NCBI RefSeq assembly: GCF_029227915.1
Contig: NC_079880.1
Location: 27,151,501-27,215,500, forward strand
Length of the DNA stretch: 64,000 nucleotides
Direction of reading: 5' to 3'
Source: Hydractinia symbiolongicarpus
Taxonomy: Eukaryota; Cnidaria; Hydrozoa; Anthoathecata; Hydractiniidae
In this document: in pieces, positions 1 through 13,900 of the stretch
How the letters are laid out: each line of letters begins with the position of its first letter
How positions within the stretch are numbered: the first letter of the stretch is position 1
Notes under the pieces: generated by a model
The model's input: only the letters and a program-made list of their open reading frames with translations
Told to the model about the DNA's origin: nothing
Database searches by the model: none
Program-made: the position numbers and the translations under genes

Positions 1-3000
1 AACTGTCGCTCTTTCTTCAGCACGGGAAAGTGGCTAGGATTGGTCCCACAGTAAAAAATGACTTATTCATCTAAATTCTTAAATGAAGCGCTACCACAAC
101 GCCCATGGTAATCGCTGAGTTCCGGCAATCATGTCAAATTAAGAGGAATGTTATTTCTTGTAGTCCAATTGGCTCACTTATCACATTTATAAGGTCACAG
201 TCCAAAGTTAGTTCAATTAAGTTCAACAGTCAATCGTTTCACTGGTAAAAGCGATATAACTTAGTAATATCGGAAAGATATCACTAAATACATGTTGGTA
301 CGAACATGTGACGCAGCCGTTGTATCTCAAATGCATTGATACTGCCACGAAGTCAATGAGAAGTAGTTTTTGAGAATGTCTCTATTTCTTCAGTGCGTGC
401 TTACGGACAGGATTGGTCCCACAGTAAAGGAAGACTTATTTATCTAAACTTTCAAAAAAACCGATACCACAGAGCATAGTGTACTCGCTGAATCCAAGCA
501 ATCATGTCGAATTAAAAAGAATGTTATTCCTTGGAGTCCAATTGGCTCATTTATCGCATTTATAAGGTCACAGTCCAGAATCAGTTCAATTAAGTCCCAC
601 AGTCAATCGCTTCACTGTTAAAAGCGATACAACTTAGTAGTATCAAAAAAAAAATCACTAAATACATGTTGGTACGAATATGTGACGCAACCGTTGTAAC
701 TCAAACGGATTGATACCGCCACGAAGTCAATGAGATGTAGTTTTTGAAGCTGTCACCCTTTTTTCAACACGCGATAACGGCTAGGATTTGTCCCACAGTA
801 AAGAATGACTTATTTATCTAAATTTTTAAATGAGGCGCTTCCAAAGCGCCAAGTGCAATCGCTGAGTTCCAACAATCATGTCAAAGTAAGAAAAATGTTA
901 TTTCTTTGAGTCCAGTTGGCTCACTTATCACATTTATAAGGTCACAGGCCAAAGTTAGTTCAATTAAGTCCCACAGTCAATCATTTCATTGTTAAAAGCA
1001 ATATAACTTAGTAATATCAGAAAAATGTCACTAAATACATGTTGGTACGAATATGTGACGCAGACGTTGTATCTCAAACGCATTGATACCGCCACGAAGT
1101 CAATGAGATGTAGTTTTTGAGAATGTCTCTATTTCTTCAGTGCGTGCTAACAGCCAGGTTTGGTCCCACAGTAAAAAAAGACTTATTTATCTAAACTTTC
1201 AAAAAAACCGCTACCACAGAGCATAGTGTACTCCCTGAATCCAAGCAATCATGTCAAATTAAGAAGAATGTTATTTCTTGGAGTCCAATTGTCTCATTAA
1301 TCGCATTTATAAGGTCACAGTCCAGAATCAGTTCAAATAAGTCCCACAGTCAATCGCTTCACTGTTAAAGGCGATACAACTTAGTAATATCGGAAAAAAA
1401 TCACTAAATACATGTTGGTACAAATATGTGACGCAACCGTTGTAACTCAAACGGACTGATACCGTTAGAACGTCAATGAAAGGTAGTTTTTGAAACTGTC
1501 TCTATTTCTTCAGGGCGCGATAACGGCTAGGATCAGTCCCTCAGTAAAAAATGACTTATTTATCTAAATTTTTAACTGCAGCGCTTCCACAACGCCCAGT
1601 GTAATCGCTCAGTTCCAACAATCATGTCAAATTAAGAAGAATGTTACTTCTTGGAGTCCAATTGTCTCATTTATCTCATTTATCAGGTCACAGTCCAAAG
1701 TTAGTTTAATTAAGTCCCACCGTCAATCGTTTCACTGTTAAAAGCGATGCAACCTAGTAATGTCAGAAAAATATCGCTAAGTACATGTTGGTACGAATAT
1801 GTGACCCAACCGTTGTAACTCAAAAGGACTGACACCGTTAAAAAGTCAGTGAGATGTAGTTTTTGAAACTGTCGCTCTTTCTTCAGCACGGGAAAGTGGC
1901 TAGGATTGGTCCCACAGTAAAAAATGACTTATTCATCTAAATTCTTAAATGAAGCGCTACCACAACGCCCATGGTAATCGCTGAGTTCCGGCAATCATGT
2001 CAAATTAAGAGGAATGTTATTTGTTGTAGTCCAATTGGCTCACTTATCACATTTATAAGGTCACAGTCCAAAGTTAGTTCAATTAAGTTCAACAGTCAAT
2101 CGTTTCACTGGTAAAAGCGATATAACTTAGTAATATCGGAAAGATATCACTAAATACATGTTGGTACGAATATGTGACGCAGCCGTTGTATCTCAAATGC
2201 ATTGATACTGCCACGAAGTCAATGAGATGTAGTTTTTGAGAATGTCTCTATTTCTTCAGTGCGTGCTTACGGACAGGATTGGTCCCACAGTAAAGGAAGA
2301 CTTATTTATCTAAACTTTCAAAAAAACCGATACCACAGAGCATAGTGTACTCGCTGAATCCAAGCAATCATGTCGAATTAAAAAGAATGTTATTCCTTGG
2401 AGTCCAATTGGCTCATTTATCGCATTTATAAGGTCACAGTCCAGAATCAGTTCAATTAAGTCCCACAGTCAATCGCTTCACTGTTAAAAGCGATACAACT
2501 TAGTAGTATCGGAAAAAAATCACTAAATACATGTTGGTACGAATATGTGACGCAACCGTTGTAACTCAAACGGATTGATACCGCCAGGAAGTCAATGAGA
2601 TGTAGTTTGTGAAGCTGTCACCCTTTTTTCAACACGCGATAACGGCTAGGATTGGTCCCACAGTAAAGAATGACTTATTTATCTAAATTTTTAAATGAGG
2701 CGCTTCCCAAGCGCCAAGTGCAATCGCTGAGTTCCAACAATCATGTCAAAGTAAGAAAAATGTTATTTCTTTGAGTCCAGTTGGCTCACTTATCACATTT
2801 ATAAGGTCACAGGCCAAAGTTAGTTCAATTAAGTCCCACAGTCAATCATTTCATTGTTAAAAGCAATATAACTTAGTAATATCAGAAAAATGTCACTAAA
2901 TACATGTTGGTACGAATATGTAACGCAGCCGTTGTATCTCAAACGCATTGATACCGCCACGAAGTCAATGAGATGTAGTTTTTGAGAATGTCTCTATTTC

Positions 3001-4790
3001 TTCAGTGCGTGCTAACGGCCAGGTTTGGTCCCACAGTAAAAAAAGACTTATTTATCTAAACTTTCAAAAAAACCGCTACCACAGAGCATAGTGTACTCCC
3101 TGAATCCAAGCAATCATGTCAAATTAAGAAGAATGTTATTTCTTGGAGTCCAATTGTCTCATTAATCGCATTTATAAGGTCACAGTCCAGAATCAGTTCA
3201 AATAAGTCCCACAGTCAATCGCTTCACTGTTAAAGGCGATACAACTTAGTAATATCGGAAAAAAATCACTAAATACATGTTGGTACAAATATGTGACGCA
3301 ACCGTTGTAACTCAAACGGACTGATACCGTTAGAACGTCAATGAAAGGTAGTTTTTGAAACTGTCTCTATTTCTTCAGGGCGCGATAACGGCTAGGATCG
3401 GTCCCTCAGTAAAAAATGACTTATTTATCTAAATTTTTAACTGAAGCGCTTCCACAACGCCCAGTGTAATCGCTCAGTTCCAACAATCATTTCAAATTAA
3501 GAAGAATGTTACTTCTTGGAGTCCAATTGTCTCATTTATCTCATTTATCAGGTCACAGTCCAAAGTTGGTTTAATTAAGTCCCACCGTCAATCGTTTCAC
3601 TGTTAAAAGCGATGCAACCTAGTAATGTCAGAAAAATATCGCTAAGTACATGTTGGTACGAATATGTGACCCAACCGTTGTAACTCAAACGGACTGACAC
3701 CGTTAAAAAGTCAGTGAGATGTAGTTTTTGAAACTGTCGCTCTTTCTTCAGCACGGGAAAGTGGCTAGGATTGGTCCCACAGTAAAAAATGACTTATTCA
3801 TCTAAATTCTTAAATGAAGCGCTACCACAACGCCCATGGTAATCGCTGAGTTCCGGCAATCATGTCAAATTAAGAGGAATGTTATTTCTTGTAGTCCAAT
3901 TGGCTCACTTATCACATTTATAAGGTCACAGTCCAAAGTTAGTTCAATTAAGTTCAACAGTCAATCGTTTCACTGGTAAAAGCGATATAACTTAGTAATA
4001 TCGGAAAGATATCACTAAATACATGTTGGTACGAATATGTGACGCAGCCGTTGTATCTCAAATGCATTGATACTGCCACGAAGTCAATGAGATGTAGTTT
4101 TTGAGAATGTCTCTATTTCTGCAGTGCGTGCTTACGGACAGGATTGGTCCCACAGTAAAGGAAGACTTATTTATCTAAACTTTCAAAAAAACCGATACCA
4201 CAGAGCATAGTGTACTCGCTGAATCCAAGCAATCATGTCGAATTAAGAAGAATGTTATTCCTTGGAGTCCAATTGGCTCATTTATCGCATTTATAAGGTC
4301 ACAGTCCAGAATCAGTTCAATTAAGTCCCACAGTCAATCGCTTCACTGTTAAAAGCGATACAACTTAGTAGTATCGGAAAAAAATCACTAAATACATGTT
4401 GGTACGAATATGTGACGCAACCGTTGTAACTCAAACGGATTGATACCGCCACGAAGTCAATGAGATGTAGTTTTTGAAGCTGTCACCCTTTTTTCAACAC
4501 GCGATAACGGCTAGGATTGGTCCCACAGTAAAGAATGACTTATTTATCTAAATTTTTAAATGAGGCGCTTCCAAAGCGCCAAGTGCAATCGCTGAGTTCC
4601 AACAATCATGTCAAAGTAAGAAAAATGTTATTTCTTTGAGTCCAGTTGGCTCACTTATCACATTTATAAGGTCACAGGCCAAAGTTAGTTCAATTAAGTC
4701 CCACAGTCAATCATTTCATTGTTAAAAGCAATATAACTTAGTAATATCAGAAAAATGTCACTAAATACATGTTGGTACGAATATGTGACG
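1..4790 (+). repeat. HOR block 1: 5-monomer unit, 1865 bp
   Basis: The string AACTGTCGCTCTTTCTTCAG with the diagnostic CACGGGAAAGTGGC that follows starts at 1, 1867 and 3732, giving periods of 1866 and 1865. Copies 1 and 2 match almost base for base over five monomers. Copy 3 follows for three monomers and then departs at about 4790, where the expected GCAGCCGTTGTATC is replaced by GCAACCGTTGTAAC. The array start lies beyond the window. Confidence 0.93.
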
Positions 4791-5879
4791 CAACCGTTGT
4801 AACTCAAACGGACTGATACCTTTAGAACGTCATTGAAAGATAGTTTTTGTCTCTATTTCTTCAGCGTGCAATAACGGCTCGGATTGGTCCCACATTAAAA
4901 AATGACTTATTTATCTAAATTTTTAACTGAAGCGCTTCCACAACGCCCAGTGTAATCGCTGAGTTCCAACAATCATGTCAAAGTAAGAAGAGTGTTATTT
5001 CTTGGAGTCCAGTTTTCTCACTTATCACATTTATAAGGTCACAGGCCAAAGTTAGTTCAATTAAGTCCCACAGTCACTCATTTCATTGTTAAAAGCGATA
5101 TAACTTAGTAATATCGGAAAAATGTCAGTAAATACATGTTGGTACGAATATGTGACGCAGCCGTTGTATCTCAAACGGATTGATACCCCCACGAAATCAA
5201 TGAGATTTAGTTTTTGAGAATGTCTCTATTTCTTCAGTGCGTGCTAACGGCCAGGATTGGTCCCACAGTAAAAAAAGACTGATTTATCTAAATTTTTAAA
5301 AAAAAGCGCTACCACAGAGCATAGTGTACTCGCTGAATTCCAGCAGTCATCTCGAATTAAGAAGAATGTTTTTCCTTGGAGTCCAATTAGCTCATTTATC
5401 GCATCTATAATGTCACAGTCCAGAATCAAATCAATTAAGTCGCACAGTCAATCGCTTCACTCTTAAAAGCGATGCAACCTAGTAATGTCAGAAAAATATC
5501 GCTAAGTACATGTTGGTACGAATATGTGACCCAACCGTTGTAACTCAAACGGACTGACACCGTTAGAAAGTCAGTGAGATGTAGTTTATTGAAACTGTCG
5601 CCCTTTCTTCAGCACGCGATAACGGCTAGGATTGGTCCCACAGTAAAGAATGACTTATTTATCTAAATTTTTAAATGAAGCGCTACCACAGCGCCCAGTG
5701 TAATCGCTGAATTCCGGCAATCAATTCAAATTAAGAAGAATGTTACTTCTTGGAGTCCAATTGTCTCATTTATCACATTTATCATGTTACAGTCCAAAGT
5801 TAGTTTAATTAAGTCCCACCGACAATCGTTTCACTGTTAAAAGCGATGCATCCTAGTAATATCAGAAAAATGTCACTAA
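4791..5879 (+). repeat. Mixed satellite monomers between HOR blocks
   Basis: About three monomers (types A, B, A) that do not continue the 1865-bp unit to the left. The monomer starting near 4845 has lost about 10 bp at the GAAACTG point (TTTTTGTCTCTATTT). A type B unit near 5217 gives a 61-codon antisense open frame, which I do not regard as a gene. Confidence 0.8.
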
Positions 5880-8800
5880 ATACATGTTGGTACGAATATG
5901 TGACACGGCCGTTGTATCTCAAACGGATTGATACCCCCACGAAGTCAATGAGATTTAGTTTTTGAGAATGTCTCTATTTCTTCAGTGCGTGCTAACGGCC
6001 AGGATTGGTCCCACAGTAAAAAAAGACTGATTTATCTAAATTTTTAAAAAAAGCGCTACCACAGAGCATAGTGTACTCGCTGAATTCCAGCAATCATCTC
6101 GAATTAAGAAGAATATTATTCCTTGGAGTCCAATTAGCTCATTTATCGAATCTATAATGTCACAGTCCAGAATCAGTCAATTTAAGTCCCACAGTCAATC
6201 GCTTCACTGTTAAAAGCGATACAACTTTGTCGGTAAGAAATCACTAAATACATGTTGGTACCAATATGTGACGCAACCGTTGTAACTCAAACGAACTGAC
6301 AATGTTAGGACGTCATTGAAAGGCAGTTTTTGAAACTGTCTCTAATTCTTCAGCGCGCAATAGCGTCTAGGATTGGTCCCACAGTAAAAATTTACTTATT
6401 TATCTAAATTTTTAAATGAAGCGCTACCACTGCGCCCAGTGTAATCGCTGAGTTCCGGCAATCATTTCAAATTAAGAAGAATGTTACTTCTTGGAGTCCA
6501 ATTGTCTCATTTATCACATTTATCAGGTCACAGTCTAAAGTTAGTTTAATTAAGTCCCACCGTCAATCGTTTCACTGTTAAAAGCGATGCAACCTAGTAA
6601 TATCAGAAAAATATCGCTAAATACATGTTGGTACGAATATGTGACCCAACCGTTGTAACTCAAACGGACTGACACCGTTAGAAAGTCAGTGAAATGTAGT
6701 ATTTGAAACTGTCTCTATTTCCTCAGCGCGTGCTAACGGCTAGGATTGGTCCCACAGTAGAAACTGAATTTTTTATCTTAATTTTCAAATGAAGCGCTAC
6801 CACAGCGCCCAGTGTAACCCCTGAGTTTTGACATCATGTCAAATTAAGAAGAATGTTATTTGTTGGAGTCCAGTTGGCTCACTTATCACATTTAAAAGGT
6901 CACAGTCCAAAGTTAGTTCAATTAAGTTCCACAGTCAATCGTTTCACTGTTAAAAGCGACATAACTTAGGATTATCGGAAAGATATCACTAAATACATGT
7001 TGGTACGAATATGTGACGCACCCGTTGTATCTCAAACGGCTTGATACCGCCACGAAATTAATGAGATTTAGTTTTTGAGAATGGCTCTAGTTCTTCAGTG
7101 CGTGCTATCGGCCAGGATTGGTCCCACAGTAAAAAAAAGACTTATTTATCTAAATTTTTGAAAAAAGCGCTACCACAGAGCATAGTGTAATCGCTGAATC
7201 CAAGCAATCATGTCGAATTAAGAAGAATGTTATTCCTTGGAGTCAAACTGGCTCATTTATCGCATTTATAAGGTCACAGTCCAGAATCTGTTCAATTAAG
7301 TCGCACAGTCAATCGCTTTACTGTTAAAAGCGATACAACTTTGTAATATCGGAAAAAAATTACTAAATACATGCTGGTTCGAATATGTGACGCAACCGTT
7401 GTAACTCAAACGGACAGACACCGTTAGAACGTCATTGAAAGGCAGTTTCTGAAACTCTCTCTATTTCTTCAGCGCGCAATGACGGCTAGGATTGGTCCCA
7501 CAGTAAAAAATGACTTATTTATCTAAATTTATAAATGAAGCGCTTCCACAGCGCCCAGTGTAATTGCTAAGTTCCGGCAATCATTTCAAATTAAGAAGAA
7601 TGTTACTTCTTGGAGTCCAATTCTCTCATTTATCACATTTATCAGGTCACAGTGCAAAGTTAGTTTATTTAAGTCCCACCGTCAATCGTTTCACTGTTAA
7701 AAGCGATGCAACCTAGTAATATCAGAAAAATATCGCTAAATACATGTTGGTACGAATATGTGACCCAACCGTTGTATCTCAAACGGATTGATACTGCCAC
7801 GAAGTCAGTGAGATTTAGTTTTTGAGAATGCCTCTATTTCTTCAGTGCGTGCTAACGGCCAGGATTGGTCCCACAGTAAAAAAAGACTGATTTATCTAAA
7901 TTTTTAAAAAAAGCGCAACCACAGAGCATAGTGTACTCGCTGAATTCCAGCAATCGTCTCGAATTAAGAAGAATGTTATTCCTTGGAGTCCAATTAGCTC
8001 ATTTATCGAATCTATAATGTCACAGTCCAGAATCAGTCAATTTAAGTCCCACAGTCAATCGCTTCACTGTTAAAAGCGATACAACTTTGTCGGTAAGAAA
8101 TCACTAAATACATGTTGGTACGAATATGTGACGCAACCGTTGTAACTCAAACAAACTGACACCGTTAGGACGTCATTGAAAGGCAGTTTTTGAAACTGTC
8201 TCTAATTCTTCAGCGCGCAATAACGTCTAGGATTGGTCCCACAGTAAAAATTTACTTATTTATCTAAATTTTTAAATGAAGCGCTACCACTGCGCCCAGT
8301 GTAATCGCTGAGTTCCGGCAATCATTTCAAATTAAGAAGAATGTTACTTCTTGGAGTCCAATTGTCTCATTTATCACATTTATCAGGTCACAGTCTAAAG
8401 TTAGTTTAATTAAGTCCCACCGTCAATCGTTTCACTGTTAAAAGCGATGCAACCTAGTAATATCAGAAAAATATCGCTAAATACATGTTGGTACGAATAT
8501 GTGACCCAACCGTTGTAACTCAAACGGACTGACACCGTTAGAAAGTCAGTGAAATGTAGTATTTGAAACTGTCTCTATTTCCTCAGCGCGTGCTAACGGC
8601 TAGGATTGGTCCCACAGTAGAAACTGAATTTTTTATCTTAATTTTCAAATGAAGCGCTACCACAGCGCCCAGTGTAACCCTGAGTTTTGACATCATGTCA
8701 AATTAAGAAGAATGTTATTTCTTGGAGTCCAGTTGGCTCACTTATCACATTTAAAAGGTCACAGTCCAAAGTTAGTTCAATTAAGTTCCACAGTCAATCG

Positions 8801-9650
8801 TTTCACTGTTAAAAGCGACATAACTTAGGATTATCGGAAAGATATCACTAAATACATGTTGGTACGAATATGTGACGCACCCGTTGTATCTCAAACGGCT
8901 TGATACCGCCACGAAATTAATGAGATTTAGTTTTTGAGAATGGCTCTAGTTCTTCAGTGCGTGCTATCGGCCAGGATTGGTCCCACAGTAAAAAAAAGAC
9001 TTATTTATCTAAATTTTTGAAAAAAGCGCTACCACAGAGCATAGTGTACTCGCTGAATCCAAGCAATCATGTCGAATTAAGAAGAGTGTTATTCCTTGGA
9101 GTCAAACTGGCTCATTTATCGCATTTATAAGGTCACAGTCCAGAATCAGTTCAATCAAGTCGCACAGTCAATCGCTTTACTGTTAAAAGCGATACAACTT
9201 TGTAATATCGGAAAAAAAATACTAAATACATGCTGGTTCGAATATGTGACGCAACCGTTGTAACTCAAACGGACAGACACCGTTAGAACGTCATTGAAAG
9301 GCAGTTTCTGAAACTGTCTCTATTTCTTCAGCGCGCAATAACGGCTAGCATTGGTCCCACAGTAAAAAATGACTTATTTATCTAAATTTATAAATGAAGC
9401 GCTACCACAGCTCCCAGTGTAATTGCTAAGTTCCGGCAATCATTTCAAATTAAGAAGAATGTTACTTCTTGGAGTCCAATTCTCTCATTTATCACATTTA
9501 TCAGGTCACAGTGCAAAGTTAGTTTATTTAAGTCCCACCGTCAATCGTTTCACTGTTAAAAGCGATGCAACCTAGTAATATCAGAAAAATATCGCTAAAT
9601 ACATGTTGGTACGAATATGTGACCCAACCGTTGTATCTCAAACGGATTGA
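5880..9650 (+). repeat. HOR block 2: 5-monomer unit, 1860 bp
   Basis: The stretch beginning GAAGTCAATGAGATTTAGTT at 5941 recurs in the same context at 7801 (offset 1860), and again near 9665 after a 4-5 bp insertion (ACTGTCCTGCC). Diagnostic variants inside it include AAAATTTACTTATTT (near 6387 and 8247) and TAACTTAGGATTATCGG (6963 and 8821). Two full copies are present, with a divergent start of a third. Confidence 0.9.
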
Positions 9651-11654
9651 TACTGTCCTGCCACGAAGTCAGTGAGATTTAGTTTTTGAGAATGCCTCTA
9701 TTTCTTCAGTGCGTGCTAAAGGCCAGGATTGGTTCTACAGTAAAAAAAGTCGTATTGATCTAAATTTTTAAAAAAAGTGCTACCACAGAGCATAGTGTAC
9801 TCGCTGAATTCCAGCAATCGTCTCGAATTAAGAAGAATGTGAATCCTTGGAGTCCAATTGGCTCATTTATCGCATTTATAAGGTCACAGTACAGAATCAA
9901 TTCAGTTAAGTCCCACAGTCAATCGTTTCATTGTTAAAAGCGATGCAACATGGTAATAGCGGGAACATATCGCTAAATACATGTTGGTACGAATATGTGA
10001 CGCAACCGTTGTAACCCAAACGGACTGATACCGCTAGAAAGTCATTGAAATATAGTTTTTGAAACTTCCTCTATTTCTTCGGCGCACGATAACGGATTGG
10101 ATTGTTCCCACAGTAAAAAATGACTTATTTATCTAAATTTTGAAATGAACCGCTTCCAAAGCGCCCAGTGTAATCGCTGATTTCCAACAATCATGTCAAA
10201 GTAAGAAGAATGTTATTTCTTGGAGTCCAGTTGGCTCACTTATCACATTTATAAGGTCACAGGCCAACGTTAGTTCAATTAAGTCCCACAGTCAATCATT
10301 TCATTGTTAAAAGCGATATAACTTAATAATATCGGAAAAATGTCACTAAATACATGTTGGTACGAATATGTGACGCAACCGTTGTAACTCAAACGGACTG
10401 ATACCGCTAGAAAGTCATTGGACTGTAGTTTTTGAAACTGTCTCTATTTCTTCAGCGCTCGATAACGGCTAGGATTGGCCCCACAGTAAAGAATGACTTA
10501 TTTATCTCAATTTTTAAATGAAGCGCTTCCACAGCGCCCAGTGTAATCGCTGAGTTCCAACAATCATGTCAAATTAAGAAGATTGTTATTTCTTGGGGTC
10601 CAATTGTCTTATTTATCACATTTAAAAGGTCACAGTCCAAAGTTAGTTCAATTAAGTTCCACAGTCAATCGTTTCACTGTTAAAAGCGACATAACTTAGG
10701 ATTATCGGAAAGATATCACTAAATACATGTTGGTACGAATATGTGACGCACCCGTTGTATCTCAAACGGCTTGATACCGCCACGATATTAATGAGATTTA
10801 GTTTTTGAGAATGGCTCTATTTCTTCAGTGCGTGCTATCGGCCAGGATTGGTCCCACAGTAAAAAAAGACTTATTTGTCTAAATTTTTGAAAAAAGCGCT
10901 ACCACAGAGCATAGTGTACTCGCTGAATCCAAGCAATCATGTCGAATTAAGAAGAATGTTATTCCTTGGAGTCCAACTGGCTCATTTATCGCATTTATAA
11001 GGTCACAGTCCAGAATCAGTTCAATTAAGTCCCACAGTCAATCGCTTTACTGTTAAAAGCGATACAACTTTGTAATATCGGAAAAAAATTACTAAATACA
11101 TGCTGGTACGAATATGTGACGCAACCGTTGTAACTCAAACGGACAGACACCGTTAGAACGTCATTGAAAGGTAGTTTTTGAAACTGTCTCTATTTCTTCA
11201 GCGCGCAATAACGGCTAGGATTGGTCCCACAGTAAAAAATGACTTATTTATCTAAATTTTTAAATGAAGCGCTACCACAGCGCCCAGTGTAATTGCTTAG
11301 TTCCGGCAATCATTTCAAATTAAGAAGAATGTTACTTCTTGGAGTCGAATTCTCTCATTAAATCGCTAAAAAGTCATTGAAATGTAGTTTTTGAAACTGT
11401 CTCTATTTTTTCAGCGCGCGATAACGGCTAGGATTGGTCACACAGTAAAAAATGACTTATTTATCAAATTTTTAAATGAAGCGCTTCCACAGCCCTCAGT
11501 GTAATCGCTGATTTCCAACAATCAAGGCAAAGTAAGAAGAATGTTAGTTCTTGGAGTCCAGTTGGCTAACATCTCACATTTATAAGGTCACAGGCCAAAG
11601 TTAGTTCAATTAAGTCCCACAGTCAATCAATTCATTGTTAAAAGCGATATAACT
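9651..11654 (+). repeat. Mixed monomers with a displaced piece of HOR block 2 and a truncated monomer
   Basis: After about 9700 the block 2 pattern is replaced by other A and B units. It reappears from about 10600 to 11350: TAACTTAGGATTATCGG at 10692 is 1871 bp after its match at 8821. This looks like a third copy with replaced interior monomers. It ends in a monomer cut to 213 bp (11180-11392). Confidence 0.78.
11180..11392 (+). repeat. Truncated satellite monomer, 213 bp
   Basis: Measured between successive GAAACTGTCTC starts, this unit is 213 bp instead of 373. The normal TCTCATTTATCACATTT is joined at about 11358-11366 to the end of a monomer (ATCGCTAAAAAGTCATTG). An internal segment of about 160 bp has been lost, so the array changes phase here. 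Confidence 0.88.
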
Positions 11655-13900
11655 TAGTAATATCGGAAAAATGTCACTAAATACATGTTGGTACGAATAT
11701 GTAACGCAGCCGTTGTATCTCAAACGGATTGATACTGCCACGAAGTCAGTGAGATTTAGTTTTTGAGAATACCTCTATTTCTTCAGTGCGTGCTAACGGC
11801 CAGGATTGGTCCCACAGTAAAAAAAGACTGATTTATCTAAATTTTTAAAAAAGCGCTACCACAGAGCATAGTGTACTCGCTGAATTCCAGCAATCATCTC
11901 GAATTAAGAAGAATGTTTTTCCTAGGAGTCCAATTAGCTCATTTATCGCATCTATAATGTCACAGTCCAGAAACAGTTCTATTAAGTCCCACAGTCAATC
12001 GTTTCACTCTTAAAAGCGATGCAACCTACTAATGTCAGAAAAATATCGCTAAGTACATGTTGGTACGAATATGTGACCCAACCGTTGTAACTCAAACGGA
12101 CTGTCACCGTTAGAAAGTCAGTGAGTTGTAGTTTTTGAAACTGTCGCCCTTTCTTCAGCACGCGATAACGGCTAGGATTGGTCCCACAGTAAAGAATGAC
12201 TTATTTATCTCAATTTTTAAATGAAGCGCTTCCACAGCGCCCAGTGTTATCGCTGAGTTCCAACTATCAAGTCAAATTAAGAAGATTGTTATTTCTTGGG
12301 GTCCAATTGTCTTATTTATCACATTTATCAGGTCACAGTCCAAAGTTAGTTCAATTAAGTCCCACAGTCAATCGTTTCACTGTTAAAAGCGATGCAACCT
12401 AGTAATATCGGAAAAAAATCACTAAATACATGCTGATACGACTATGTGACGCAACCGTTGTAACTCAAACGGACTGATACTGTTAGAACGTCATTGAAAG
12501 GTAGTTTTTGAAACTGTCTCTATTTCTTCAGCGTGCAATAACGACTCGGATTGGTCCCACAGTATAAAATGACTAAATAATAAAATAAAAAATTTTTAAA
12601 TGAAGCGCTGCCACAGCGCCAAGTGCAATCGCTGAGTTCCAAAATCATGTCAAACTAAGAAAAATGTAATTTCTTGTAGTTCAGTTGGCTCACTTATCAC
12701 ATTTATAAGGTCACAGGCCAACGTTAGTTCAATTAAGTCCCACAGTCAATCATTTCATTGTTAAAAAAGCGATATAACTTAGTAATATCGGAAAAATGTC
12801 ACTATATACATGTTGGTACGAATATGTGATGCGGCCGTTGTATCTCAAACGGATTGATACTGCCACGAAGTCAGTGAGATTTAGTTTTTGAGAATACCTC
12901 TATTTCTTCAGTGCGTGCTAACGGCCAGGATTGGTCCCACCGTAAAAAAAGACTGATTTATCTAAATTTTTAAAAAAGCACTACCACAGAGCATAGTGTA
13001 CTCGCTGAATTCCAGCAATCATCTCGAATTGAGAAGAATGTTTTTCCTAGGAGTCCAATTAGCTCATTTATTGCATCTATAATGTCACAGTCCAGAAACA
13101 GTTCTATTAAGTCCCACAGTCAATCGCTTCACTCTTAAAAGCAATGCAACCTACTAATGTCAGAAAAATATCGCTAAGTACATGTTGGTACGAATATGTG
13201 ACCCAACCGTTGTAACTCAAACGGACTGTCACCGTTAGAAAGTCAGTGAGATGTAGTTTTTGAAGCTGTCGCCCTTTCTTCAGCACGCGATAACGGCTAG
13301 GATTGGTCCCACAGTAAAGAATGACTTATTTATCTCAATTTTTAAACGAAGCGCTTCCACAGCGCCCAGTGTAATCTCTGAGTTCCAACAATCATGTCAA
13401 ATTAAGAAGAATGTTATTTCTTGGGGTCCAATTGTCTTATTTATCACATTTATCAGGTCACAGTCCAAAGTTAGTTCAATTAAGTCCCACAGTCAATCGT
13501 TTCACTGTTAAAAGCGATGCAACCTAGTAATATCGGAAAAAAATCACTAAATACATGTTGGTACGACTATGTGACGCAACCGTTGTAACTCAAACGGACT
13601 GATACCGTTAGAACGTCATTGAAAGGTAGTTTTTGAAACTGTCTCTATTTCTTCAGCGCGCAATAACTGCTAGGATTGGTCCCACAGTAAAAAATGACTT
13701 ATTTATCTAAATTTTTAAATGAAGCGCTTCCACAGCGCCAAGTGCAATCGCTGAGTTCCAAAAATCATGTCAAACTAAGAAAAATGTAATTTCTTGTAGT
13801 CCAGTTGGCTCACTTATCACATTTATAAGGTCACAGGCCAACGTTAGTTCAATTAAGTCCCACAGTCAATCATTTCATTGTTAAAAGCGATATAACTTAG
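11655..13900 (+). repeat. 3-monomer HOR, 1125 bp, two copies
   Basis: The diagnostics AGAATACCTC (11766 and 12891) and CTGTCGCCCT (12141 and 13266) are each 1125 bp apart. The second copy is itself part of the 8-monomer unit that follows. The segment at 12568-12600 in the first copy is an odd A/T-rich variant (ACTAAATAATAAAATAAAAA) in place of ACTTATTTATCTAA. Confidence 0.82.

Noticed and set aside
5244-5429. Antisense open frames in the satellite (5244-5429, 38105-38287, 61865-62074)
   Set aside because: Same reasoning as for the sense frames. The one at 38105 exists only because of a deletion junction.
12568-12600. A/T-rich patch ACTAAATAATAAAATAAAAA as a possible insertion or promoter
   Set aside because: It replaces a stretch of about the same length in one monomer and is best read as local sequence decay or slippage.
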